DNA from: Prevotellaceae bacterium | GTDB lineage: Bacteria > Bacteroidota > Bacteroidia > Bacteroidales > UBA932 | Direction: 5' to 3' | Length of the DNA: 32,183 nt | Assembly (NCBI GenBank): GCA_031270845.1 | Contig: JAISXF010000058.1 | Coordinates: 1 to 32,183, forward strand | Part shown: positions 24,545 to 32,183 of the stretch, piece by piece | Numbering within the stretch: position 1 is the stretch's first letter | Layout of the letters: each line of letters opens with the position of its first letter | Position numbers and translations under genes: made by a program | Notes under the pieces: generated by a model | The model's database searches: none | Seen by the model: only the letters and a program-made list of their open reading frames with translations | What the model was told of the DNA's origin: nothing

Positions 24545-25687
24545 TTTACGCGGAAGGATTTTGTCGCCCTGCACGCGGACAACAAAGGCATCGGGATACT
24601 GCCTGCGCAGTTTGAGGCAGGACGAAAACGCGGCGTCATAGGTTTTGTGCTTTTCTACTATATACTTATAAAACAGGCCATCGTAGATGCCGCGCATGTC
24701 TTTGAGCGAGGCGTATTCGCTGTCGTTTACATTTCTTGGCGTACCGGTTGCAAAAATTTGAATGGAATAATATATAGGTGTCTTTTGCGGTGTTGTTGTT
24801 GCCGGCGTCTCCTCCGGAGGCGGTGCGGGCGTTACGCTGGAGGCTGGAGTGGCGGGCGGAGGCGTTGCGGGCGACGGGTCGGCGGCCGTACCGTGCTGCT
24901 CGTAACGCGCCTTATAGATGGAGAACGCAGTGGCAATGCGTTTGGCTATATCGTTCCGCGTTTCTGCGGAGGCCAGCAGGGCTTCTTCCGCGGGGTTCGA
25001 CAGGAAGCCGATTTCTATCAGTACGCTGGGCATGGTCGTTTGCCAGAGGACTACAAAGCCGGCTTGCTGCACGCCGCGGCTTTTCTTTATCGGCGACAGC
25101 GGCAGCTGCTCCTGCACCATGCCGGCAAAGGCAAGGCTCTGGTCGAAGTAAGTATTCTGCATTAACGAAAAAATAATATACGATTCGGGAGAATGGGGAT
25201 CGAAGCCTTCATATTTGGTCTCATAATCCCGTTCATACGAAATTACCGAATTTTCGCGCTGGGCAACTTCCATGTTGTCGGCCGACCGGTGCAGCCCCAT
25301 AATATAGGTTTCGGAACCGCGCGCGCTCACATTCCGCTTGTTGCGTACGCCGTTGGCATGGATGGAAATGAACAAATCGGCGTTGCACCGGTTGGCGATG
25401 GCGCTGCGTTCGTCGAGCGGAATAAAAACGTCCTTGTCGCGCGTATAGACGATTTCTACTTCGGGATGCTGCTCTTTAAGCAGCTTGCCTAATTGCAGTG
25501 CGATAGCGAGTACGACGTTTTTTTCTTTTAATCTTTTTCCAACCACGCCGGGGTCTTTGCCGCCGTGTCCCGCATCAATAACTATTTTACGGATGCGATA
25601 TTCTCCCGTAGGGCTTTGTGCGTATGCCCACGAGCATATCACAACGCCGCACAGAAGCAACCCAATGTATCGGAATGTACTTTTCAT
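24542..25687 (-). CDS. N-acetylmuramoyl-L-alanine amidase (Amidase_3) with C-terminal SPOR-like region
   Basis: This 381-residue protein has a signal peptide (MKSTFRYIGLLLCGVVICSWAYA). The Amidase_3 domain carries the zinc ligands H41 (IDAGHGGKDPG), E55 (LKEKNVVLA) and H110 (FISIHANG), and the catalytic Glu E225 (SVLIEIGFLSNP). A Pro/Thr/Ala-rich linker (266-303) joins it to a C-terminal segment, YYSIQIFATGTPRN to FVVRVQGDKI, that looks like a divergent SPOR-type peptidoglycan-binding domain. The enzyme cleaves the lactyl-peptide bond of murein in the periplasm, typically at cell division. It leads an operon with the MCE gene and diverges from the lptD-like gene. All catalytic residues are intact. 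Confidence 0.95.
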   Translation of the reverse strand: MKSTFRYIGLLLCGVVICSWAYAQSPTGEYRIRKIVIDAGHGGKDPGVVGKRLKEKNVVLAIALQLGKLLKEQHPEVEIVYTRDKDVFIPLDERSAIANRCNADLFISIHANGVRNKRNVSARGSETYIMGLHRSADNMEVAQRENSVISYERDYETKYEGFDPHSPESYIIFSLMQNTYFDQSLAFAGMVQEQLPLSPIKKSRGVQQAGFVVLWQTTMPSVLIEIGFLSNPAEEALLASAETRNDIAKRIATAFSIYKARYEQHGTAADPSPATPPPATPASSVTPAPPPEETPATTTPQKTPIYYSIQIFATGTPRNVNDSEYASLKDMRGIYDGLFYKYIVEKHKTYDAAFSSCLKLRRQYPDAFVVRVQGDKILPRK

Positions 25688-25751
25688 ATTATTTGATTTA
25701 CTGCTGAAAACAAAAACATTTTTTTGAAATACTATACTTTAAACTTTTTTG

Positions 25752-25759
25752 TACCTTTG
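25752..25759 (+). promoter_or_regulatory. Candidate -7 promoter box for the lptD-like gene
   Basis: TACCTTTG matches TAnnTTTG, 29 bp before the TTG start at 25789. A TTTG at 25723-25726 could be the -33 element, but its spacing of 25 bp is longer than usual. Confidence 0.5.
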
Positions 25760-25788
25760 TAAGCGTTTTGCAAAAATAGTATATTATT

Positions 25789-28473
25789 TTGAATTTTCAA
25801 TCTCTGAAACCAATACATTTATTCGCAGGATTCGTTTTATGGTTCTTACCATGGGTAGTAGAAGCGGCCGACAGCGGGGCAGGCGATACATTGCAGCCGA
25901 CGCTTGCGGTGCCGGTTTTTGATACGCTCGATGCGTTCGCTCCTCCCGACACGTTGCTTTTGCCGCTTGCCGACAGTTCCTCGATAACGGCAGACTCGAC
26001 AGCCATCGACTCCACTGCGCTCCGGCGGGCGAGTTCACTGGAAGCCCCTGTCTTCAGCGACGCCCGCGATTCTATAATTTATGATTTTACCGGCGAACAT
26101 CGCATGATCTATTATTACGGCGACATAACGGTTACTTACGCCAACACAGAGATGAAATCCGAGTACATGGCGTATGATACGGATACACGCATTGTATTTG
26201 CTGCCGGCGTGCCCGACAGCACGGGCAAATTAATAGGCCGGCCGGTGATGAAGGAAGACGGGAAGGAATACCAAATGGAAACCGTGCATTATAATTTCGG
26301 TTCGCGCAAAGCCAAAATCAATAATGTTATTACTGCCGAAGGCGAGGCCTACCTGCACGGCGAAGCCATAAAAAAGATGCCCGACAATTCGATTCATGTG
26401 CATCACGGGAAATATACAACGTGCGATGCCGAACACCCGCATTTTTATTTGAGCCTCACCCGCGCCAAAGTAACCCCGGAACCTAACAGCCGGACGGTTT
26501 TCGGGCCGGCCTATCTGGTCATAGAAGACGTGCCGACGCCCCTGGCTTTGCCCTTCGGCTTTATCCCGAAACGCAGCGACCGCGCCGGCGGCTTCCTTTT
26601 CCCGACATTCGGCGAAGAGCCTTCGCGCGGCTTCTATCTAAACCGCATCGGCTGGTATTTCGTATTCGGCGAATATTTCGATATGGCGCTTACGGCCGAC
26701 TATTTTACGCTGGGGTCATGGGCCTTGCGTGCCGATTCGCGGTATAAAAAACTATATAAATTCGATGGCTCGTTCAGCTTTAATATCTCCGAAAATGTAT
26801 CGGGCGCAGCTGGCTCGACGGACTATTCGTCGAGCCGGAATTTTGCCGTGAGCTGGAGCCACCGGCAAGACCCGAAAGCCAATCCCGAACTGACATTGAG
26901 CGCCAGCGTCAACTACATGTCGTCGTCGTACCGGCGGTATAACAGTATGACGAACCCGCAAAACGCCCTGCAGAGTACGGCACAGTCGAGTATCTCGTTA
27001 TCCAAACGCTGGGAAGGCTCGCCATTCAACCTGTCGATCAACCTTACGCACAGCCAGAATATGCAGGACAGCTCGTATGCCCTCACCCTGCCCAACCTGA
27101 CACTGACGATGAGCACCATTTACCCCTTCAAACGCAAGCGCGGCGTGGGAGGAGAACGGGTGTATGAGAAAATCAGCTTCTCGTACAATACGAATTTCGA
27201 CAATAAAATCCGGTTTAAAGAATCGGAATTAGGCACGCCCGACTTCTGGCGCAAACTGGAAAACGGCATGAAGCACAACTTCTCGATCGGGCTTCCGTCG
27301 TTCAATGTACTGAAGCATATTAACGTCTCGCCGTCGGTGAGCTATGGGATGACGATGTTCTTCCAAAGCCTGCAAAAATCGTGGAGCGATTCGACGGGGC
27401 GCGTGGAAGATATAAAAAGTCAATCGTTCAGTGAATTTCACATGGCGCATTCGTACAGCTTCGGCGCATCGCTCAGCACCCGCATCTACGGCACGTTTCA
27501 GGCGGGACGGAACGCATTTATCCAGGCCTTCCGCCATGTTATCACGCCTTCTGTCAGCCTTTCGTACAGCCCCGACCTGCGCACGCCATGGAACGGCCAT
27601 CGTACCTATTATTATACCGACCGGCAAGGCATGGCGCATGCGCTGGCCTATAACATGTACTCCGGCCTGTACGGGGCGCCCGGCGGAGGGCAGGCGGCCT
27701 CGTTGGGATTCACCCTCGGCAATAACTTTGAAATGAAGGTGCGCAACAAAAAAGATACGGTCAATGGCGTATCGAAAATAAAATTGATAGACAACCTGAA
27801 CTTTTCAGGCAGTTACAACTTCCTGGCCGATTCGATGAACCTTTCCAACATCAACGCCTCGCTAAGCACAAATATTCTGGGCGTGGGCATCAGTGCGAAT
27901 GCTGTTTTCGACCCGTATGCGGTGCAGAACGGGCAGCGGACAGCCAAATTTAATATCGCCGACGGCGGAGGACTGGCGCGCCTGACCTCCTTCGGCTTCT
28001 CCGGCGGGTATCAGTTTAAGGGCGGCGAAAACGGACTCAAGAACTACGCCACAACCCTCGAAGGCATCCCCCGCTTCGACCCCGCAACGGGCGACTATCT
28101 ATATACCGAATACCTGTTTTACGATGATTTCAAAGCCCCCTGGTCGTTCGGGTTTAATTATTCGTTTAATTATTCGGTCAGTTACCCGCAGGGAAAAAAA
28201 GAGGGACGGACAATGCAGTCGCTCAATTTTAACGGACAGATAAAGCTCACGGAAGCCCTCAATATCTCCGCCCAAAGCGGGTTCGACTTCAAACAGATGC
28301 AACTCACCACCACCACCATAAGCATGCACTACGATTTGCACTGTTTCGACTTCGACATCCAGTGGACGCCCTTCGGCCAGTACCAAAGCTGGAGTTTCCT
28401 CTTTAAGGCCAAATCGGCCATGCTTTACGATTTGCTCAAATACGACAAAAAGACAAATTACTACATCCGGTAA
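25789..28473 (+). CDS. lptD: LPS-assembly outer-membrane protein, LptD-like (Bacteroidota type), TTG start
   Basis: An 894-residue protein. The only usable start is TTG at 25789: a stop lies at 25777-25779, and the next in-frame Met is after residue 100. From TTG the product opens with a signal peptide (about 1-26, LFAGFVLWFLPWVVEAA). A linker rich in Asp/Ser/Thr follows. The OstA/LptA-like beta-jellyroll is at about 95-230 (YYYGDITVTYANTEMKSEYM, HHGKYTTCDAEHPHFYL). Then comes a large beta-barrel with family motifs PLALPFGFIPKR and GGFLFPTFGE. It should insert lipopolysaccharide into the outer leaflet. It diverges from the amidase and converges on polA. A weak start codon may limit expression. 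LptE or other Lpt genes are not adjacent. Confidence 0.88.
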   Translation: MNFQSLKPIHLFAGFVLWFLPWVVEAADSGAGDTLQPTLAVPVFDTLDAFAPPDTLLLPLADSSSITADSTAIDSTALRRASSLEAPVFSDARDSIIYDFTGEHRMIYYYGDITVTYANTEMKSEYMAYDTDTRIVFAAGVPDSTGKLIGRPVMKEDGKEYQMETVHYNFGSRKAKINNVITAEGEAYLHGEAIKKMPDNSIHVHHGKYTTCDAEHPHFYLSLTRAKVTPEPNSRTVFGPAYLVIEDVPTPLALPFGFIPKRSDRAGGFLFPTFGEEPSRGFYLNRIGWYFVFGEYFDMALTADYFTLGSWALRADSRYKKLYKFDGSFSFNISENVSGAAGSTDYSSSRNFAVSWSHRQDPKANPELTLSASVNYMSSSYRRYNSMTNPQNALQSTAQSSISLSKRWEGSPFNLSINLTHSQNMQDSSYALTLPNLTLTMSTIYPFKRKRGVGGERVYEKISFSYNTNFDNKIRFKESELGTPDFWRKLENGMKHNFSIGLPSFNVLKHINVSPSVSYGMTMFFQSLQKSWSDSTGRVEDIKSQSFSEFHMAHSYSFGASLSTRIYGTFQAGRNAFIQAFRHVITPSVSLSYSPDLRTPWNGHRTYYYTDRQGMAHALAYNMYSGLYGAPGGGQAASLGFTLGNNFEMKVRNKKDTVNGVSKIKLIDNLNFSGSYNFLADSMNLSNINASLSTNILGVGISANAVFDPYAVQNGQRTAKFNIADGGGLARLTSFGFSGGYQFKGGENGLKNYATTLEGIPRFDPATGDYLYTEYLFYDDFKAPWSFGFNYSFNYSVSYPQGKKEGRTMQSLNFNGQIKLTEALNISAQSGFDFKQMQLTTTTISMHYDLHCFDFDIQWTPFGQYQSWSFLFKAKSAMLYDLLKYDKKTNYYIR

Positions 28474-28475
28474 TC

Positions 28476-28517
28476 AATTACGAATTACGAATTACGAATT
28501 ACGAATTACGAATTACG
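28476..28517. repeat. Six perfect AATTACG heptamers after lptD
   Basis: Six identical head-to-tail AATTACG units begin 2 bp after the lptD stop codon and run into the long inverted repeat at 28520. The unit is the same as at 8112-8145 and the complement of that at 31726-31753. Confidence 0.9.
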
Positions 28518-28519
28518 TA

Positions 28520-28592
28520 AGAACCGCGAAGCGGTGATATTATTATAGAAGGAACAATTAAATCTATAATAATATCACCGCTTCGCGGTTCT
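28520..28592. repeat. Perfect 30-bp inverted repeat between convergent lptD and polA
   Basis: The arms at 28520-28549 and 28563-28592 are exact complements over 30 bp, with a 13-bp loop. Each arm also contains its own small palindrome (ACCGCGAAGCGGT or its complement). No T-run follows on either strand, so it is not a classical terminator, though such a stem would still halt or protect both converging transcripts. The arms extend outward: left ATTACGTA before 28520 is matched by TACGTAAT at 28677-28684, interrupted by the heptamer arrays at 28591-28681. Confidence 0.9.
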
Positions 28593-28681
28593 ATTGTCTA
28601 TTGTCTATTGTCTATTGTCTTACGTCTTACGTCTTACGTCTTACGTCTTACGTCTTACGTCTTACGTCTTACGTCTTACGT
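28591..28681. repeat. Heptamer arrays CTATTGT x4 and CTTACGT x9
   Basis: CTATTGT is repeated four times (28591-28618), then CTTACGT nine times (28619-28681), all perfect. The array begins in the last two bases of the right inverted-repeat arm and ends 8 bp before the polA stop complement at 28690. Removing the expansions restores GGTTCT-TACGTAATT, the exact complement of the left flank, so the arrays appear to have grown inside the arm. Confidence 0.9.
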
Positions 28682-28689
28682 AATTAAAA

Positions 28690-31674
28690 TCAGTGTGCAT
28701 CAAGCCAGTTGCTGCCGGTGCCTATTTCGGCCAGCAGGGGGACTTTCAGGGGGAAGGCCTGCTCCATTTCGTGCTGTACGATGGCCTTCACCTCGTCTAA
28801 TTCCGGCCGATAGACATCGACGACCAGCTCGTCATGCACTTGCAGAATCATGCGCGAGCGGAGGCCGCGGCGGCGCAGCTCGCCGTACACACGAATCATG
28901 GCGATTTTGATAATATCGGCAGCCGAACCCTGAATCGGAGCATTGATGGCAAAGCGTTCGGCGGCGTTACGCACGACGGCGTTGCGGGAATCGATGTCGC
29001 GCAAGGTGCGGATGCGCCCGCAGATGGTTTCGACATATCCTTTTTCGCGGGCCATGCGGATGGTATCTTCCATGTACCGTTCCACGCCCGGGTAAGTGGC
29101 GAAGTAGCCTTCAATCAGGCGCCGCGACTCTTCGCGCGATATTTGCAGGCGCTGCGCGAGGCCAAACGGGGAGATGCCGTAAATAATGCCGAAGTTGGCG
29201 GTTTTAGCCTGCCGCCGCTGCTCGCGTGTAACCTGCGTGAGCGGTTCGTGAAAGATTCGCGCGGCGGTGGCGGCGTGGATATCTTCGTTGCAGCGGAAGG
29301 CATCGATCATGTTCGTGTCGTCGCTCATGTGCGCCATCAGCCGGAGTTCGATTTGCGAATAATCGACCGATAGCAACAGCCGCTGCGCATCGCCGGCGAT
29401 AAACGCCTTACGGATTTCGCGGCCGTGCTCGTCGCGTATCGGAATGTTCTGCAGGTTCGGGTTGTGCGAACTCAGGCGGCCGGTCGAAGTAACCGTCTGG
29501 TTGAAGGTTGTGTGAATTTTGCCGGTGCGCGGGTTCACCAGCGCCGGCAGCGATTCGATATACCCCGAAAGCAGCTTGCGCAGCGACCGGAACGCTAAAA
29601 TCTTCGGGATAATCGGATGCCTGTCGGCCAGTCCCTGCAGCGTGTCTTCGTCGGTCGAATACTGACGGGTGCGCGTTCGCCTCGTACTGGTCAGTTGCAG
29701 CTTTTCGAACAGCACCGTACCGAGTTGCTTCGGCGACGAGATATTGAGCATCGGCTCGCCCGCCATCTGTTTGATCTCGGCATCGAGGGCGACAAGCTGC
29801 GTCTGCAGTTCCCGCCCATAGTCATACAGCGCCCGCACGTCGATCCGGACACCCTCGAACTCCATGCCGGCCAGCACGCCAATAAGCGGCGCTTCGACCG
29901 TGCGGTAAAGCTCCATCAGATTATTCCGCACCAGTTCCTTTTCGAGGACAGCCTTCAGCTGCAAGGTCACATCGGCATCTTCGGCGGCGTATTCCGCAAT
30001 TTTCGCCAGCGGCACCTGCGCCATCGATCCCTGCCGTGCGCCCTTCCGGCCGATAAGGCTCTCGATTTCCACCGGCTGATAATGCAGGTAGGCATTACTG
30101 ATGGCTGTCATGTTATGCCGCTTTTCGGGGTCGAGCAGGTAGTGCATCAGCATCGTATCGTACAAAAAGCCTTCGACCTCGATGCCGTACTGCTTCAGCA
30201 TAAGCATGTCGTATTTTATATTCTGTCCGATTTTCGGCTTCCCCGCATCTTCAAACAGCGGGCGGAACGGCTGCAGCCATGCCTGCACAGCCTCCCTGCC
30301 GGCGGGCGCGGGCACATACCACGCCTCATGCGCCCTCACCGCAAACGACATCCCCACCAGCTCGCTCCGCATCGGCTCGATGCCGGTAGTTTCCGTATCG
30401 AAACAAAACGCCTCGCTTGCCTGCAATACCCGCAGCAACGCCCTGATTTCTTCTTCGCTTCGCGCGATATGATAGCAATGCGAAACCGTTGAAATGGATA
30501 AAAGCATTTCATGCGATGACGGCGTTTCGCGCAATGAAGGGGATGAAGGGGATGAAGAGGATGAAGAGGATGAAGAGGATGAAGAGGATGAAGAGGATGA
30601 AGAGGATGAAGGGGATGAAGGGGATGAAGGGGATGAAGGGGATGAAGGGGATGAAGGGGATGAAGGGGACGAAGGGAATGAAGGGGACGAAAAGGATGAA
30701 GGGACGATAGCTTTGCCGAACAGGTTTAACTGCTGTCCGGGGACTGTCTGCTCCGAGGGCGACAACGGTGTCGATGGCTCGGCGGGCAGGGTGGCGGCCA
30801 GCTCGGGCAGGAGCGGCAGGAGCGGCAGGAGCGAGGGAAACTCATATTCGCCAAAAAGCCTCCGCAAGCGTTCCACATCGGGCTTGCGGCGCACGGCCTC
30901 CTCCTCGCTCCACGACAGCGGCACGTGCGTATCAATAGTTACCAGTTCCTTCGACAGCAGCAGCATGTCGTGCGAAGCGACAATTTTCTCCCGCTGCTTT
31001 ACGGGCAGTTCATCCAGCTTGCGCAGGATATGCTCGACGCTCCCGAATGCAGCAATCAGCTTTTTGGCGTTCACCTCGCCGATGCCCGCCACGCCGGGTA
31101 CATTGTCGGACGCATCGCCCCACAGCGCCAGCACGTCGATCACCTGCTCGGGACGCTCGATAGTATATTTCTCCTGCACCTCCCGCACGCCGACAGTTTC
31201 CATTCCCTGTCCCGGGTATTGCGGTCGGGCAATAAAGATATGGTCGGATACTAACTGCCCGTAATCCTTGTCGGGCGTTACCATATAGACCGTAAAACCC
31301 CGCTGTTCGGCCTGCTTGGCAATGGTGCCGATAATATCGTCGGCCTCGTAGCCCGCTACCGACAGCACAGGGATGCGGAAGGCGTCGATAATCTCCTTAA
31401 CCACCGGCAGCGAGGCACGGATGACTTCAGGTGTCGCCTGCCGCGTCGCCTTGTAGAGCGGGTATTTTTCATGCCTGAAGGTAGGCCCGCCGGGGTCGAA
31501 CGCCACTATCAGATGTGTCGGTTTCTCCCTCCGCAGCAGGTCGATCAACAGCCGCGTAAAACCGAAGATAGCCGACGTATCGATCCCCTTTGAGGTCATA
31601 ATCGGCCGCTTGATAAAGGCATAATACGCACGATAAACCATCGCATGTCCGTCTATTAAGTAGAGTGTTTTCAT
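28690..31674 (-). CDS. polA: DNA polymerase I with Ser/Pro repeat linker
   Basis: A 994-residue protein, longer than the usual roughly 930. The 5'-3' exonuclease (1-290) is intact: YLIDGHAMVYRAYYAF, AFDPGGPTFRHEKYPLYKATR, GYEADDIIGT, TPDKDYGQLV and GDASDNVPGVAGIG. Residues about 324-380 are an SSP/SSS repeat encoded by a 9-bp minisatellite. The 3'-5' exonuclease keeps its acidic residues (FCFDTETTGIE, NIKYDMLML, AAEDADVTLQL), so proofreading should be active. The polymerase domain has LLSVDYSQIELRLMAHMS, RRQAKTANFGIIYGIS and LQVHDELVVDVY. It works in Okazaki-fragment processing and repair. The repeat falls between the nuclease and Klenow parts, where a flexible linker is tolerated. queD lies upstream across a 77-bp gap. 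Confidence 0.97.
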   Translation of the reverse strand: MKTLYLIDGHAMVYRAYYAFIKRPIMTSKGIDTSAIFGFTRLLIDLLRREKPTHLIVAFDPGGPTFRHEKYPLYKATRQATPEVIRASLPVVKEIIDAFRIPVLSVAGYEADDIIGTIAKQAEQRGFTVYMVTPDKDYGQLVSDHIFIARPQYPGQGMETVGVREVQEKYTIERPEQVIDVLALWGDASDNVPGVAGIGEVNAKKLIAAFGSVEHILRKLDELPVKQREKIVASHDMLLLSKELVTIDTHVPLSWSEEEAVRRKPDVERLRRLFGEYEFPSLLPLLPLLPELAATLPAEPSTPLSPSEQTVPGQQLNLFGKAIVPSSFSSPSFPSSPSSPSSPSSPSSPSSPSSPSSSSSSSSSSSSSSSSSSSSPSSPSLRETPSSHEMLLSISTVSHCYHIARSEEEIRALLRVLQASEAFCFDTETTGIEPMRSELVGMSFAVRAHEAWYVPAPAGREAVQAWLQPFRPLFEDAGKPKIGQNIKYDMLMLKQYGIEVEGFLYDTMLMHYLLDPEKRHNMTAISNAYLHYQPVEIESLIGRKGARQGSMAQVPLAKIAEYAAEDADVTLQLKAVLEKELVRNNLMELYRTVEAPLIGVLAGMEFEGVRIDVRALYDYGRELQTQLVALDAEIKQMAGEPMLNISSPKQLGTVLFEKLQLTSTRRTRTRQYSTDEDTLQGLADRHPIIPKILAFRSLRKLLSGYIESLPALVNPRTGKIHTTFNQTVTSTGRLSSHNPNLQNIPIRDEHGREIRKAFIAGDAQRLLLSVDYSQIELRLMAHMSDDTNMIDAFRCNEDIHAATAARIFHEPLTQVTREQRRQAKTANFGIIYGISPFGLAQRLQISREESRRLIEGYFATYPGVERYMEDTIRMAREKGYVETICGRIRTLRDIDSRNAVVRNAAERFAINAPIQGSAADIIKIAMIRVYGELRRRGLRSRMILQVHDELVVDVYRPELDEVKAIVQHEMEQAFPLKVPLLAEIGTGSNWLDAH
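30534..30704. repeat. 9-bp minisatellite inside polA (19 units)
   Basis: Nineteen 9-bp units run without a break. Two ATGAAGGGG are followed by six ATGAAGAGG, seven ATGAAGGGG and four variant units (ACGAAGGGA, ATGAAGGGG, ACGAAAAGG, ATGAAGGGA). On the coding (minus) strand each unit is three codons giving Ser-Ser-Pro or Ser-Ser-Ser. Because 9 is a multiple of 3, copy-number change keeps the frame. Confidence 0.95.
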
Positions 31675-31725
31675 TTTTTAAATGGTCTGTATAATTAAAA
31701 TCCGTAATTCATAATTAAAGAAAAG

Positions 31726-31753
31726 CGTAATTCGTAATTCGTAATTCGTAATT
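31726..31753. repeat. Four CGTAATT heptamers between queD and polA
   Basis: CGTAATT is repeated four times. The last unit includes two bases of the queD stop complement (31752-31754). In the direction of transcription the unit reads AATTACG, as in the array after lptD. A related CCGTAATTCATAATTAAA stretch lies at 31702-31719, closer to the polA start. No perfect TAnnTTTG box for polA was found. Confidence 0.85.
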
Positions 31754-32183
31754 AATAAGCTGTCCATTCCGCATACGATGTAGCGGTTTCGTGGAGGCGG
31801 ATACTGTGGAGCGAGACCTGTTGTGGAAGGGCGGCTTGCAGGATCGCGGCGAAGTCCTGCACCATATTTTCGCATGTCGGCTGGTAAGGTACCTGCACGA
31901 TTTTTTCATACACTCCCTGCAGTTCTCCGGCCAGCGGCGCATCGTGGCGAAGCAGCAGGGCATGATCGAGCCGGTCGATAATCAGCCGCCGGACGGTCTG
32001 TTTCAGTTCCGTAAAATCAATCACCATGCCGTATTTAGGGCTCGCGGGGTCGGCTTCCGGGTGTCCCTGCACCGTTACATATAATATATAGCTGTGCCCG
32101 TGAATATGCGCACACTGCCCGTCGTAACCCGACAGCGCATGTGCCATCTCAAAGCAGAATTGTTTGGTTAAACGAATTGTTCC
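31752..32183 (-). CDS. queD: 6-carboxy-5,6,7,8-tetrahydropterin synthase (QueD/PTPS family), N-terminus beyond window edge
   Basis: The frame stays open to the right edge. Codons before the first in-window ATG (32147) read GTIRLTKQFCFE and continue into MAHALSGYDG, the normal QueD N-terminus, so the true start is outside the window. About 143 residues are visible. Zinc ligands are the His in FEMAHAL and the two His in HIHGHSY, with the expected Cys just before (GQCAHIHGH). DFTELKQTVRRLIIDRLDHALLL and PTCENMVQDF are the other conserved segments, and HETATSYAEW closes the protein. It makes 6-carboxytetrahydropterin from dihydroneopterin triphosphate for queuosine synthesis. Other queuosine genes are not in the window. 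polA follows on the same strand. Confidence 0.93.
   Translation of the reverse strand, partial: GTIRLTKQFCFEMAHALSGYDGQCAHIHGHSYILYVTVQGHPEADPASPKYGMVIDFTELKQTVRRLIIDRLDHALLLRHDAPLAGELQGVYEKIVQVPYQPTCENMVQDFAAILQAALPQQVSLHSIRLHETATSYAEWTAY

Noticed and set aside
25771-25778. Minus-strand promoter box (TATTTTTG) for the amidase
   Set aside because: It matches TAnnTTTG but would start within the lptD promoter and leave a leader of about 77 nt. The stretch is A-rich, so a chance match is likely.
28520-28592. Insertion sequence or classical terminator
   Set aside because: Only a 13-bp loop lies between the arms with no transposase, there is no clear target-site duplication, and no T-run follows either arm. 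A palindromic repeat element fits better.
30494-31264. Acidic frame antisense to polA with Asp-Glu-Gly repeats
   Set aside because: It is the complement of the polA minisatellite and 5' nuclease region. The polA frame has full catalytic motifs.

Overview
The window looks like chromosomal DNA of a Bacteroidota organism, most probably order Bacteroidales, with fairly GC-rich coding regions and AT-rich gaps. The evidence is a TonB-dependent receptor with an STN-like domain and a carboxypeptidase-regulatory domain, a DUF4249-type lipoprotein, a LytS/LytTR two-component pair, a Bacteroidota-style LptD, an SDR enzyme beside uxuA, and several copies of the Bacteroidota -7 promoter box TAnnTTTG. Genus cannot be decided from this sequence. 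I see no tRNA, rRNA, CRISPR array, transposase or phage gene.

Layout. 1-1396 (minus): rbfA and a LolC/E-type permease running off the left edge. 1587-6244 (plus): trpS, a Tat-type DUF362 protein, a membrane polyferredoxin that resembles NapH fused to NapG, and manA. 6201-8087 (minus): dxs, whose 3' end overlaps manA. 8212-15795 (plus): a probable operon with a promoter at 8212 and a terminator at 15761. It holds a 56-residue ORF, uxuA, an SDR oxidoreductase, xylB, a secreted esterase, xylA and a xylose/H+ symporter. Together these suit use of the uronate and xylose released from glucuronoxylan. 15780-21692 (minus): TonB-dependent receptor, DUF4249 lipoprotein, histidine kinase and LytTR regulator, in that transcription order. 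21909-25687 (minus): dnaA, an MCE/MlaD protein and an N-acetylmuramoyl-L-alanine amidase. 25789-28473 (plus): an LptD-like protein starting at TTG. 28690-32183 (minus): polA and queD (partial).

The most unusual content is repetitive DNA. Short tandem arrays, nearly all with a 7-bp period but with different units, sit between the stop codon of one gene and the start of the next at eight or more places. At some of them the array includes the stop codon or abuts the start codon. Between the convergent lptD and polA genes lies a composite of three heptamer arrays around a perfect 30-bp inverted repeat; the right-hand arrays appear to have expanded inside the outer part of one arm. polA carries a 19-copy 9-bp minisatellite that encodes a Ser/Pro linker. 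A 42-bp palindromic tandem repeat lies between the TonB receptor and DUF4249 genes, and both of those proteins carry a Gly/Met-rich loop. I see no certain new defence or mobile system. The repeat biology, the receptor-lipoprotein-sensor cluster and the NapHG-like fusion with its DUF362 partner are the best leads.
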